DNA from: Bacteroidales bacterium
GTDB lineage: Bacteria; Bacteroidota; Bacteroidia; Bacteroidales; UBA932
Reading direction: 5' to 3'
Assembly: GCA_016290835.1 (NCBI GenBank)
Contig: JAEEVG010000026.1
Span: forward strand, 1 to 32,919
Length of the DNA stretch: 32,919 nt
Position numbers and translations under genes: made by a program. Each line of letters starts with the position of its first letter. Position 1 is the first letter of the stretch. The notes under the pieces were generated by a model, which did no database searches, was not told the DNA's origin, and was given only the letters and a program-made list of their open reading frames with translations. Of this stretch, positions 6,930 through 13,582 are shown piece by piece.

Positions 6930-9566
6930 TCAGCGTTCGAATAGCTTCAGCAGCTTCATTTTCAACTCCCCCGCTTCGCCACCGTAAGGGTGCTCGCGGA
7001 GGGGGAGGTTGAAGCGTGTGCTGCCGCGCAGGACGGTCTGCGGGTGGGTGAATTCCCGGAAGCCCCATTCGCCGTGGTAGGCGCCCATGCCCGAGTGGCC
7101 GGTGCCGTTGAAGGGTACGCCCTTGACCATCATGTGGATGCAGACTTCGTTGATGCAGCCGCCGCCGAATTGCTGGGTGCGCATCACGCGTTCGGCCCAG
7201 CGGATGTCCCGGGTGAAAAGGTACATCGCCAGGGGGTGTTCGCGGTCTGCGATGGTCTCCATCAGCGCATCCACCTCAGCGTCCTTGAAGGGGACGACGG
7301 GCAGCAGCGGGCAGAAGAGTTCGTGCCGGACGATGTGCTCGTCGATGCCCACAGGGTAGATGATCGTGGGGGCGAAGCGGCGGGTCTGCGGGTCGCCGGT
7401 GCCGCCGTGCAGGATGCGGTCGCGATACTCATCGGCGAGCCGGGCGCATTTCTCGTAGGCGGCGTCGGTGATGAGTTTGGGATAGTCGGGGTTCTGCTCG
7501 GCGCTCTCCCCTATCTGCCGGATGAATTCCCGCCGGAGGGCCTCCAGGAAGGGCTCCGCCACTTCTTCGGCCACGGCGATCTGGTTGATGTTGATGCAGA
7601 TCTGGCCGGCGTTGCAGAGTTTGAAGAAGGCGATCTTGCGGGCGGCGTCGGGCAGGTCCGCGTCCTTCCTCACGACGCACCAGTTGCCGGTCTCGCCGCC
7701 GAGTTCCAGGGCCACGGGGGTGAGGTTCCGGGCGGCTTCGGTGAGGACGTGCTTGCCCACCGCCGGGGAGCCTGTGTAGAAAATCTTGTCGAAGCGTTGC
7801 GCGAGGCAGAGGTCGGCCACGTCGTGCCCGCCGTCGATGAGGGTGACGTACTCGGACGGGAAGACTTCGGCGAAGAATTTCTTGAGGGCGGCGGTGCTGG
7901 CGGCGGATTTGCTGCTGGACTTGATCACGACGGTGTTGCCGCCGGCCATCGCCGCGGCCACCACGCCGATGGTGAGCAGGATCGGGAAGTTGAAGGGGCT
8001 GATCACCAGGGAGACGCCGTAGGGCATCTTATAGACTTTGGTGAGCAGGCTCGGGAAGCACATCAGGCCGCTGAAGTGGCATTCGGGGCGGGCCCAGCGG
8101 CGCAGGCCGCGGAGCATTTCGTTGATTTCGACGATGATGGGGCCGACGTCGCAGAGGTAGGCTTCCACGCGGCTGCGGCCGAGGTCCGCGGCGAGGGCGT
8201 CCTCGAATTCCCCCGCGTGGGCGATGACGGCGGCCTTGAGGCGCTTGAGCTGCTTGATGCGCCAGCTGACAGGGAGCGTAGTGCCTGTGCGGAAGAAGCG
8301 CCGCTGGGCGGCCACGATGTCCCGGATGACGGGGTCCGTGTAGGCCGGGGCGTCTTGCCGGTCGGTCCGGGTGACGGTCAGCAGGATCTCTTTGATCTGC
8401 TCGTTGCTGAGGGTGACTGGGGCGGAGTAGTTGATGGAGTCCGCGACGATCATCGGGATCAGTTCATCGTGGTCCCAGGGCCGCACGGGCGGGTCGATCC
8501 GGTCCAGGCCGCACTGCTTCAGCAGGTCCCGGACGGCCTGCAGGAAGGCTTCCGCGGCCTGCTCTTCGGGGGCGTCCTCCGCGGCCAGGGCGCAGTAGCG
8601 GGCCGCGCGGGCGTATTTCCCGCGGCAAGCTTCCCGCTGGTATTCCAGGACGGGCAGGAGCATCAGGGAAATGGCGACGCCGTGGGGCAGGTGGTATTTG
8701 GCACCGATGCTGTGGGCAAAGGCGTGCACATAGCCCGCCAGCTGGGTGTTGATGGCGTTGCCGCCGTACATCGCGGCGCGGCACATCCCCAGACGCGCTT
8801 CCACATTCTCCGGGTCCTGCATGACCACGGGGAGATGCTGCAGGATGAGGCGTATGCCTTCCAGAGAGAGTTTCATATCTTCCTCGTCCGTCTGGGTGTC
8901 GCTGACGACGCCTTCGATGCAGTGGCTGAGGGCGTCCACGGCGCAGGCGGCGGTGACCTGCTGCGGGGCGTGGACGGTGAGTTCGCTATCCAGCACGACG
9001 TGGGTGACGTTCAGCCCGATCAGTACGGTGGAGCCTTTGATGCCCTGCTCGTTCATCACCACGGCACCGACGGTCATTTCGGCGCCGGTGCCGGCGGTGG
9101 ACGGGACGTTGATGACGGGCAGGGAGCCGCCCGGCACGGGCAGGAATTTCAGCAGGAGCATTTTCACCGGGAGGTGGGGCATCTTCACGCCGGCGGCGAT
9201 CATCTTGACGGTGTCCATCACGGAGCCGCCGCCGAGGGCGATGATGGCTTCGGCACCGGTCTCGAGGGCCAGTTTGCGGCCGGCTTCGATGTAGGCGATG
9301 GTGGGCTCGGAGTGGATGTCGGCGTAGGTGGTGAAGCCGATCCCGGCGGCCTGCAGGGAGTCTTCGATGGCCCGGGTGAAGCCGAGCTGGCCGAGGGTGC
9401 GGTCGGTGACCAGCAGGACCTGTTTGTAGCCGCTCTCGCGGCAGATTTCACCGATCCGGGCGCGGGCGCCGTGGCCTTCGGAGACCTCGGGTTCGGGGAT
9501 CGGGATGGCGTGGATGACTTTGCCGGGGAGGCGGTGGATGGTTTTTCTGAGATGATAGGTTTCCAT
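6930..9566 (-). CDS. Iron-type alcohol dehydrogenase fused to class 3-like aldehyde dehydrogenase, reverse of AdhE order
   Basis: An 878-aa cytoplasmic protein. Residues 1 to about 415 are an iron-containing alcohol dehydrogenase: GGGSVMDTVK for NAD(P), STAGTGAEMT, VDALSHCIEG (near 212), and the metal-binding HAFAHSIGAKYHLPHG (about 279-295). Residues about 425-878 are an aldehyde dehydrogenase closest to ALDH3: SPFNFPILLTIG, GNTVVIKSSSKSA, FTGSP-like FYTGSPAVG, catalytic Glu in ELGGETGNW (near 620), catalytic Cys in NAGQICININ (near 656), and the C-terminal PFNGTGHSGMGAYHG. Both active sites look intact. AdhE has ALDH first and ADH second and uses a CoA-acylating ALDH, so this is a separate fusion. 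It may interconvert an alcohol, an aldehyde and an acid with local NAD recycling; the substrate is unknown. The gene begins 6 bases after the GH2 stop, in one operon. Confidence 0.9.
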   Translation of the reverse strand: METYHLRKTIHRLPGKVIHAIPIPEPEVSEGHGARARIGEICRESGYKQVLLVTDRTLGQLGFTRAIEDSLQAAGIGFTTYADIHSEPTIAYIEAGRKLALETGAEAIIALGGGSVMDTVKMIAAGVKMPHLPVKMLLLKFLPVPGGSLPVINVPSTAGTGAEMTVGAVVMNEQGIKGSTVLIGLNVTHVVLDSELTVHAPQQVTAACAVDALSHCIEGVVSDTQTDEEDMKLSLEGIRLILQHLPVVMQDPENVEARLGMCRAAMYGGNAINTQLAGYVHAFAHSIGAKYHLPHGVAISLMLLPVLEYQREACRGKYARAARYCALAAEDAPEEQAAEAFLQAVRDLLKQCGLDRIDPPVRPWDHDELIPMIVADSINYSAPVTLSNEQIKEILLTVTRTDRQDAPAYTDPVIRDIVAAQRRFFRTGTTLPVSWRIKQLKRLKAAVIAHAGEFEDALAADLGRSRVEAYLCDVGPIIVEINEMLRGLRRWARPECHFSGLMCFPSLLTKVYKMPYGVSLVISPFNFPILLTIGVVAAAMAGGNTVVIKSSSKSAASTAALKKFFAEVFPSEYVTLIDGGHDVADLCLAQRFDKIFYTGSPAVGKHVLTEAARNLTPVALELGGETGNWCVVRKDADLPDAARKIAFFKLCNAGQICININQIAVAEEVAEPFLEALRREFIRQIGESAEQNPDYPKLITDAAYEKCARLADEYRDRILHGGTGDPQTRRFAPTIIYPVGIDEHIVRHELFCPLLPVVPFKDAEVDALMETIADREHPLAMYLFTRDIRWAERVMRTQQFGGGCINEVCIHMMVKGVPFNGTGHSGMGAYHGEWGFREFTHPQTVLRGSTRFNLPLREHPYGGEAGELKMKLLKLFER

Positions 9567-9572
9567 GGTTTG

Positions 9573-11450
9573 TTATTTGGGCATCGAGGCGATGACTTTC
9601 CGGTTGACGGTGCGGAGCTGTTCTTCGTCCATTTTCGTTATTTTGCGGTCGTAGGTCATCAGACCGTTGACTTCGCCTTCAACGTCGGTGGTCTGGGTAT
9701 AGACGGCGGCGGAAACGCCTTGCGGGATGGTGCCGATGAGTTCTTCGGCGTAGGCGCTGTATTGGCGGAGGACGTCCTCGCCGCTCTTGTATTCGATGTA
9801 GCCCCAGTTGCGGTCAGTCTGCCATAGGTGGCCTTCGACGGGCCAGCCGATGCCGCCGTATTCCCCGAGGACGTCGATCTGCAGGCCTTCGGAGTTGAAT
9901 TTCATTCTGGGGTTGGGGTAGTTGTGGCTGTCGAAGATGTCGCCGACCGGGTAGGAGTTGCCGCCGGAGGCGGAGTTGATCAGGCGCGTGGGGTCGGCTT
10001 TCCGGGTGAATTCGACGACCTGTTCCGTGTCGAACTGGCACCAGGATTCGTTGAAGGGGACCCAGACGAGGATGGAGGGGTGGTTCCGGAGCTGGGCGAT
10101 GATCTCGCCCCATTCTTTGTAGTAGGTGGCCTTGGCGGTGTCGGTCAGGTTGCGGTCGTCTTCGGGCGAGGCCCATTTGTATTGTACCCAGCGGCCGCCG
10201 CGGGTGCCGCCGATCGAGGGCATGTCCTGCCAGATGGCGATGCCCAGGACGTCGGCCCAGTAGTACCAGCGGGCGGGTTCGACCTTGATGTGTTTGCGTA
10301 TCATGTTGAAGCCAAAGTCCTTGGTCTTGACGAGGTCGAATTTGAGAGCTTCGTCGGTGGGGGCGGTGTAGAGGCCGTCGGGCCACCAGCCCTGGTCCAG
10401 GGGGCCGTACTGGAAGTAGGGTTCGTTGTTCAGGCCGAGGCGTTTGAAGTCCTGGCTGTCGGTGACTTCGGAGCTTTTGCGGAAGGCGGTGTAGCCGCGG
10501 ACCTGGTCGAGGGTCTTGTTGCCCTGCTTGAGGCGGATGTCGAGTTCGTAGAGGGCCGGGGTTTCCGGGGACCAGAGCCGGGGGTTGTCGAGTGTCAGGC
10601 GGACGGGCTCGCCGGGAACGGCTTTGACCGTTGCGACGGGGGCGGTCTCGTTGGGTTTGTCGGCGTCGTAGCCTTCGCGGAGGGCGATTTCGAGGGCGTC
10701 CGCAGGGCCGTCGGTGAAGACAGTGAGTTCGAGGGTGGCGGTGTCGATGTCGGTTCCGGGGCCGAGGTCGGGGACGGCGAGGTAGTCGGTGATGGAGGCG
10801 CCGCGGACGGGCTCGATCCAGACGCTCTGCCAGATGCCGGTGACGGGGGTGTACCAGATACCGCTGGGGTTGGTGACCTGCTTGCCGGAGGGTTGTTCAC
10901 CGCAGTTGGTGCGGTCGAGGACGCGGAGCTTCAGCTGCTGTTTTCTGCCGGGTTTCAGGTAAGGGGTGATGTCGAAGGAGAAGGCGGTGTAGCCGCCGGT
11001 GTGGGTGCCGGCGAGCCGGTCGTTGACATAGACTTCGGCAGACCAGTCAACGGCTTCGAAATTGAGTTTGACGCGGCCGCGGCGCCAGGCGGCGGGGACT
11101 TTGAAGGTGGTAGCGTACCAGAGGGCTTCGTCCGCGCCGACGCGCCGGCCGACGCCCGAGAGGGAGGATTCGATGCAGAACGGGACCAGGATGCGGCCGT
11201 CCCACTGGCCGGGCTGGGGGGCGTCGGCGGGCGTGACGGCGTAGTCCCAGAGGCCGTTGAGGGAGGCCCAGGTTTCGCGTACGAGCTGGGGGCGGGGGTA
11301 TTCGGGGTGAGCGTTGGCCGGGTTAACTTCGGCGGTCCAGGGGGTCTGGATGGGGATCTCGGCAGGGGCCCAGGTGCTTTGATCAATCTGGCTGTTGCAG
11401 GCGGCGGCGAGCAGCAGCGCCGCAGCAGAAAGGGTTATCAGTTTCTTCAT
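9573..11450 (-). CDS. GH2 family glycoside hydrolase, lipoprotein
   Basis: A 625-aa product. The frame extends 7 codons upstream, but the ATG at 11450 begins a clean signal MKKLITLSAAALLLAAAC with Cys18 as the likely lipidated residue. The GH2 domains follow: an N-terminal jelly roll (WASLNGLWDYAVTP, WYATTFKVPAAWRRGRVKLNF), an Ig-like domain, and a TIM barrel. The acid/base Glu is in WVPFNESWCQF (near 466) and the nucleophile Glu in LGEYGGIGWP (near 529), so it should be a retaining beta-glycosidase. The C terminus is short compared with E. coli LacZ. It probably acts outside the cytoplasm on galactosides, glucuronides or similar sugars. It is first in an operon with the dehydrogenase fusion. 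Confidence 0.88.
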   Translation of the reverse strand: MKKLITLSAAALLLAAACNSQIDQSTWAPAEIPIQTPWTAEVNPANAHPEYPRPQLVRETWASLNGLWDYAVTPADAPQPGQWDGRILVPFCIESSLSGVGRRVGADEALWYATTFKVPAAWRRGRVKLNFEAVDWSAEVYVNDRLAGTHTGGYTAFSFDITPYLKPGRKQQLKLRVLDRTNCGEQPSGKQVTNPSGIWYTPVTGIWQSVWIEPVRGASITDYLAVPDLGPGTDIDTATLELTVFTDGPADALEIALREGYDADKPNETAPVATVKAVPGEPVRLTLDNPRLWSPETPALYELDIRLKQGNKTLDQVRGYTAFRKSSEVTDSQDFKRLGLNNEPYFQYGPLDQGWWPDGLYTAPTDEALKFDLVKTKDFGFNMIRKHIKVEPARWYYWADVLGIAIWQDMPSIGGTRGGRWVQYKWASPEDDRNLTDTAKATYYKEWGEIIAQLRNHPSILVWVPFNESWCQFDTEQVVEFTRKADPTRLINSASGGNSYPVGDIFDSHNYPNPRMKFNSEGLQIDVLGEYGGIGWPVEGHLWQTDRNWGYIEYKSGEDVLRQYSAYAEELIGTIPQGVSAAVYTQTTDVEGEVNGLMTYDRKITKMDEEQLRTVNRKVIASMPK

Positions 11451-11455
11451 GATTA

Positions 11456-11463
11456 CAAAAATA
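11456..11463 (-). promoter_or_regulatory. -7 box upstream of the GH2 lipoprotein gene
   Basis: On the minus strand this reads TATTTTTG, matching TAnnTTTG. It ends only 5 bases before the ATG at 11450, so if it is the real promoter the mRNA would have almost no 5' leader. Confidence 0.55.
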
Positions 11464-11624
11464 CGAAACATACGCGGGAATTCCGCGCCCTTCCCCTACA
11501 TAGAAGTATTAAAACACCTCACTCGTCCATGATAAGTTATTGATTTATGAGAGGTAGGGTTAATTCTTCTAAATCTATATTTTAAGTTGGTTTTCCGCCC
11601 GAGAGCGGCGGGAGGAGCGGGCCT

Positions 11625-11651
11625 CCGCCTCGCGGGTGCGAGGCTCGGTGG
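11625..11651. repeat. Left arm block, partner of 12261-12287
   Basis: The block contains the small hairpin CCTCGC-GGGT-GCGAGG. Its inverted partner at 12261-12287 has the same stem with loop GGAT. The two 27-base blocks differ at only two positions, one in the loop and one that changes a G-U pair to a G-C pair. Confidence 0.8.
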
Positions 11652-11740
11652 GGCCCGCGGGTGCGGTGGTGTTCTGCGAGGGGCTGTGGGTCTGGCGGGA
11701 CTGGGGGCACCAGCGCCTCGCTTTACGCGGCTCGGCGCTT

Positions 11741-11787
11741 AGCGGGGCCGCCGCCGAGAGTTCGGCAGGCTCTCGGCGGGCCCCGCT
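11741..11787. repeat. Large hairpin in left arm
   Basis: AGCGGGGCC (11741-11749) pairs with GGCCCCGCT (11779-11787), and GCCGAGAG (11753-11760) pairs with CTCTCGGC (11770-11777), across a 9-base loop. The corresponding hairpin in the right arm is at 12125-12171. Confidence 0.8.
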
Positions 11788-11814
11788 TGCCCGGGCCAAA
11801 TCCCATTCCAGAAA

Positions 11815-11943
11815 CAGGTGTCCACAAAAACGCCATTGTACGCGATATTTGTGGACACCTGTCGGGCTTTATGGCTGGAATCGGCCATTTGAGGGGATAG
11901 GTGTCCACTTTTTTTGCTCCAGAAGGCGATTTTCTGGACACCT
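11815..11943. repeat. Four-site palindromic element (AGGTGTCCA quartet)
   Basis: The 9-mer AGGTGTCCA lies at 11816-11824 (direct), 11852-11860 (inverted), 11899-11907 (direct) and 11935-11943 (inverted), with gaps of 27, 38 and 27 nt. The first pair extends to a perfect 14-bp inverted repeat (11815-11828 with 11848-11861). The second pair has an added 6-bp inner repeat, CCAGAA/TTCTGG. Order and spacing match the quartet at 2802-2931, although the repeated word differs. Both first sites are followed at once by CAAAAACGCC. Confidence 0.85.
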
Positions 11944-11999
11944 CTCTACAAAATGGAGTCAACGTCCGCTAGAGATAATCTCGGCGGCCTGGAAGTGTA

Positions 12000-12079
12000 C
12001 GAAACGTCCCATAAAATGTCAGGTTACGTGCGTTTTAGGGCTTTTTTGCACGAGACGTCCCTATTTCCGGGACGTCTCG
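12000..12079. repeat. GACGTCCC half-site cluster with hairpin
   Basis: CGAAACGTCCC (12000-12010) and CGAGACGTCCC (12051-12061) are near-identical direct copies. The latter is followed after 7 bases by its exact inverse GGGACGTCTCG (12069-12079), a strong 11-bp hairpin. This cluster sits in the right half of the element where the AGGTGTCCA quartet sits in the left half, but it does not keep the same spacing. Confidence 0.75.
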
Positions 12080-12124
12080 CACACCTAGCCCCTTTTCTGG
12101 GGCCTTCTGGCCCTTTGCCGGGCG

Positions 12125-12171
12125 AGCGGGGGCGGCTGAGAGCCCTCCAAAGCTCTCAGCCGCCTCCCGCT
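12125..12171. repeat. Large hairpin in right arm
   Basis: AGCGGG (12125-12130) plus GGCGGCTGAGAGC (12131-12143) pair with GCTCTCAGCCGCC (12152-12164) plus CCCGCT (12166-12171), with one bulged T and an 8-base loop. It is the counterpart of 11741-11787 on the other strand, with the same outer hexamer and a covarying inner stem. A second hairpin, CCGCCGAGC (12174-12182) with GCTCGGCGG (12191-12199), follows directly. Confidence 0.85.
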
Positions 12172-12260
12172 AACCGCCGAGCCGCGTAATGCTCGGCGGT
12201 GGCGCCCCGATCGCAGCCACTGGCTCTATCGTCGGCTCCACTAACCATCCACCGCGGGAG

Positions 12261-12287
12261 CCGCCGAGCCTCGCATCCGCGAGGCGG
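12261..12287. repeat. Right arm block, partner of 11625-11651
   Basis: This is the inverted, nearly identical copy of the left block (25 of 27 positions). Together they give the ends of the element an unmistakable inverted-repeat relation. Confidence 0.8.
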
Positions 12288-12338
12288 CGACCGCCCCGGC
12301 CCCGCCGCCGTCGGGCGGCAAAGTGACGTGCCAAGGCT

Positions 12339-13172
12339 TCAGGGGTTGGGGGCGAGGTAGTGGGTTTGGGCGTAGAGGAAGGCGGCTTCGAAGTTCTCGA
12401 TGGCGGTGCGGGTGGCGGGGTTGAGGGGGAGATAGATGTCGAAGGCGTGGAAGAGGCCGTCGAAGGTGTCGCAGGTGGCGGGAATGCCGGCGAGGCGGAG
12501 GCGGTCGAAGTAGTCGATAGTTTCAGAGTAGAAGGGGTCGCCGGAGCAGACGAAGGTGTAGGCGGGCGGGAGGCCTTCGAAGTTGGTTTCCCGGGCCGGG
12601 GCGGCGTATTTGGGGACGTCCGGAGTGCCGTACAGTTCGCCGAGGTAGCGGCTCCAGCCGAAGTGGTTGAGGCGGGTGTTCCAGACGATGTTGTGGTTGT
12701 CGCGGGAGCTGGGGGTGTCGCGGTCGTCGATCATCGGGTAAAGGGGCATCTGGAAGGCGATGTGGATCTCTCCCCTGTCCCGGGCAAGCAGGCAGAGAGC
12801 GGCGGCGAGGCCGCCTCCGGCGCTCTCGCCGCCCACAAAGATCTGGTCGCGGCGGATGCCGAGCGTCTCAGCGTTGTCCACCATATAGCGGAGGGCCGTG
12901 TAGCACTCCTCGAGGGCGACGGGATAGTGGTGAGCCGGCGAAAGGCTGTACTCGGGGCTCACGACCACGGCGCCGAATTTCTTGACGAGGCTGCGAGGCC
13001 GGCCGAGCAGATGGGCCATCGCGGCCATGCCGGTGACATAGCCTCCGCCGTGGATCCAGAGGACGCCGGTAACGGCCCCCCCGGCGGCGGGGGCGTCATC
13101 GTCCTCGTCGCCGGGGCGGTAGACCAAAAGCTTCAGTTGGTGGCCGTCCGGGCAGGGAATGTGGAGGGTCAC
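12339..13172 (-). CDS. Alpha/beta hydrolase, HSL-type esterase
   Basis: A 277-aa cytoplasmic hydrolase of the hormone-sensitive-lipase type. Visible features are the oxyanion-hole motif WIHGGGYVTG (His41-Tyr45), the nucleophile elbow GGESAGGG (Ser117), an acid in CSGDPFY and the catalytic His in GLFHAF. No signal peptide is present. The start is GTG at 13172, which overlaps the TGA of the upstream lipoprotein gene as GTGA, so translational coupling is likely. It is last in the pgeF-lipoprotein-esterase unit and ends 17 bases before the large structured element, whose hairpins could serve as terminator. The substrate is not evident. Confidence 0.88.
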   Translation of the reverse strand: MTLHIPCPDGHQLKLLVYRPGDEDDDAPAAGGAVTGVLWIHGGGYVTGMAAMAHLLGRPRSLVKKFGAVVVSPEYSLSPAHHYPVALEECYTALRYMVDNAETLGIRRDQIFVGGESAGGGLAAALCLLARDRGEIHIAFQMPLYPMIDDRDTPSSRDNHNIVWNTRLNHFGWSRYLGELYGTPDVPKYAAPARETNFEGLPPAYTFVCSGDPFYSETIDYFDRLRLAGIPATCDTFDGLFHAFDIYLPLNPATRTAIENFEAAFLYAQTHYLAPNP

Positions 13173-13570
13173 TTGGCTTCCTCCGCAGGAGCGTTCTGGC
13201 TGCCGCCGAGCTCCTGGATGAAGTCTTTGACACCCTGGAGCAGGCCGGGGAGTTCATCTCCGAGCTCCTGGATGGTGCCGGTGATGCTCTCGGCGCCGGC
13301 ACGGAGGGCGATGCCCGCATAGCGGCCCATGGCGGAGCGGACCTGCTTGATCTGATCCTGGGTGAGGGAGCCCTTCTTCTCCTGGTATTCGTTGCAGAGG
13401 GCTTCGAATTTCTCGCTGGCGGCCTCCCAGTCTTCCTGGCTATAGTTGGAGTAGTTCTTTTCGACGTTGTCCACGAACTTATCCATCCGCTCGGGGAGCG
13501 GTACGAGGTTGCAGGAGGCGACAAGCATTACGGTCAGGGCCGCCAGCAAAGCGGCAAAGAGATGTTTCAT
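13169..13570 (-). CDS. Small helical lipoprotein, paralogue of the gene at 6564-6917
   Basis: A 133-aa product with lipobox LVASC (Cys20). The mature chain shares the core FVDNVEKNYSNYSQEDWEAA and KIKQVR-like helices with the lipoprotein at 6564-6917. It then adds a C-terminal helix (ITGTIQELGDELPGLLQGVK) with amphipathic spacing, which the shorter paralogue lacks. The function is unknown. It lies 12 bases after pgeF and overlaps the esterase start by 4 bases, so all three are one unit. The outer membrane or periplasm is the probable location. Confidence 0.78.
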   Translation of the reverse strand: MKHLFAALLAALTVMLVASCNLVPLPERMDKFVDNVEKNYSNYSQEDWEAASEKFEALCNEYQEKKGSLTQDQIKQVRSAMGRYAGIALRAGAESITGTIQELGDELPGLLQGVKDFIQELGGSQNAPAEEAK

Positions 13571-13582
13571 TGTATCAAATCT

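Larger units (their letters stand above)
11591..12322. repeat. About 730-bp gene-free element with long inverted structured ends
   Basis: The left end read forward and the right end read on the other strand carry the same blocks in the same order. TTTTCCGCCCGA (11591) matches TTTGCCGCCCGA. A 27-base block at 11625-11651 matches 12261-12287 at 25 of 27 positions. A CCCGCGG block follows. A 24-base block at 11723-11746 matches 12166-12189 at 23 of 24. A large hairpin comes next (11741-11787; 12125-12171), then GCCCGG. The stems are conserved while loops differ, and one stem pair changes from C-G to T-A. The centre holds further palindromes. No transposase and no clear target-site duplication are seen. 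It may be a non-autonomous mobile element or two tail-to-tail copies of a structured RNA or DNA repeat. Confidence 0.75.
11472..12338. other. Long non-coding region between the GH2 gene and an esterase gene
   Basis: These 867 bases contain no credible gene. Frames that stay open here run through perfect hairpins and have no recognisable protein content. Apart from the short AT-rich GH2 upstream region (11472-11590), the stretch is taken up by a structured inverted-repeat element at 11591-12322. Confidence 0.8.

Noticed and set aside
6990-9827. Long open frame on the + strand, opposite the dehydrogenase fusion
   Set aside because: It is the antisense shadow of a clearly coding GC-rich gene. 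Its translation is Gly/Val/Ala/Asp-rich with no domain. The same applies to open frames at 18389-21412 (+), 9828-11543 (+), 27089-29038 (-) and 29121-31181 (-).
11815-11943. Integron attC-like recombination site
   Set aside because: attC sites have two imperfect pairs with core GTT/AAC triplets and lie next to cassettes. Here four identical 9-mers recur with no integrase and no cassette structure.
11636-12088. Possible 150-aa gene inside the structured element
   Set aside because: It runs through perfect palindromes and inverted-repeat arms, has no recognisable domain, and a gene here would not explain base-pair covariation between the arms.
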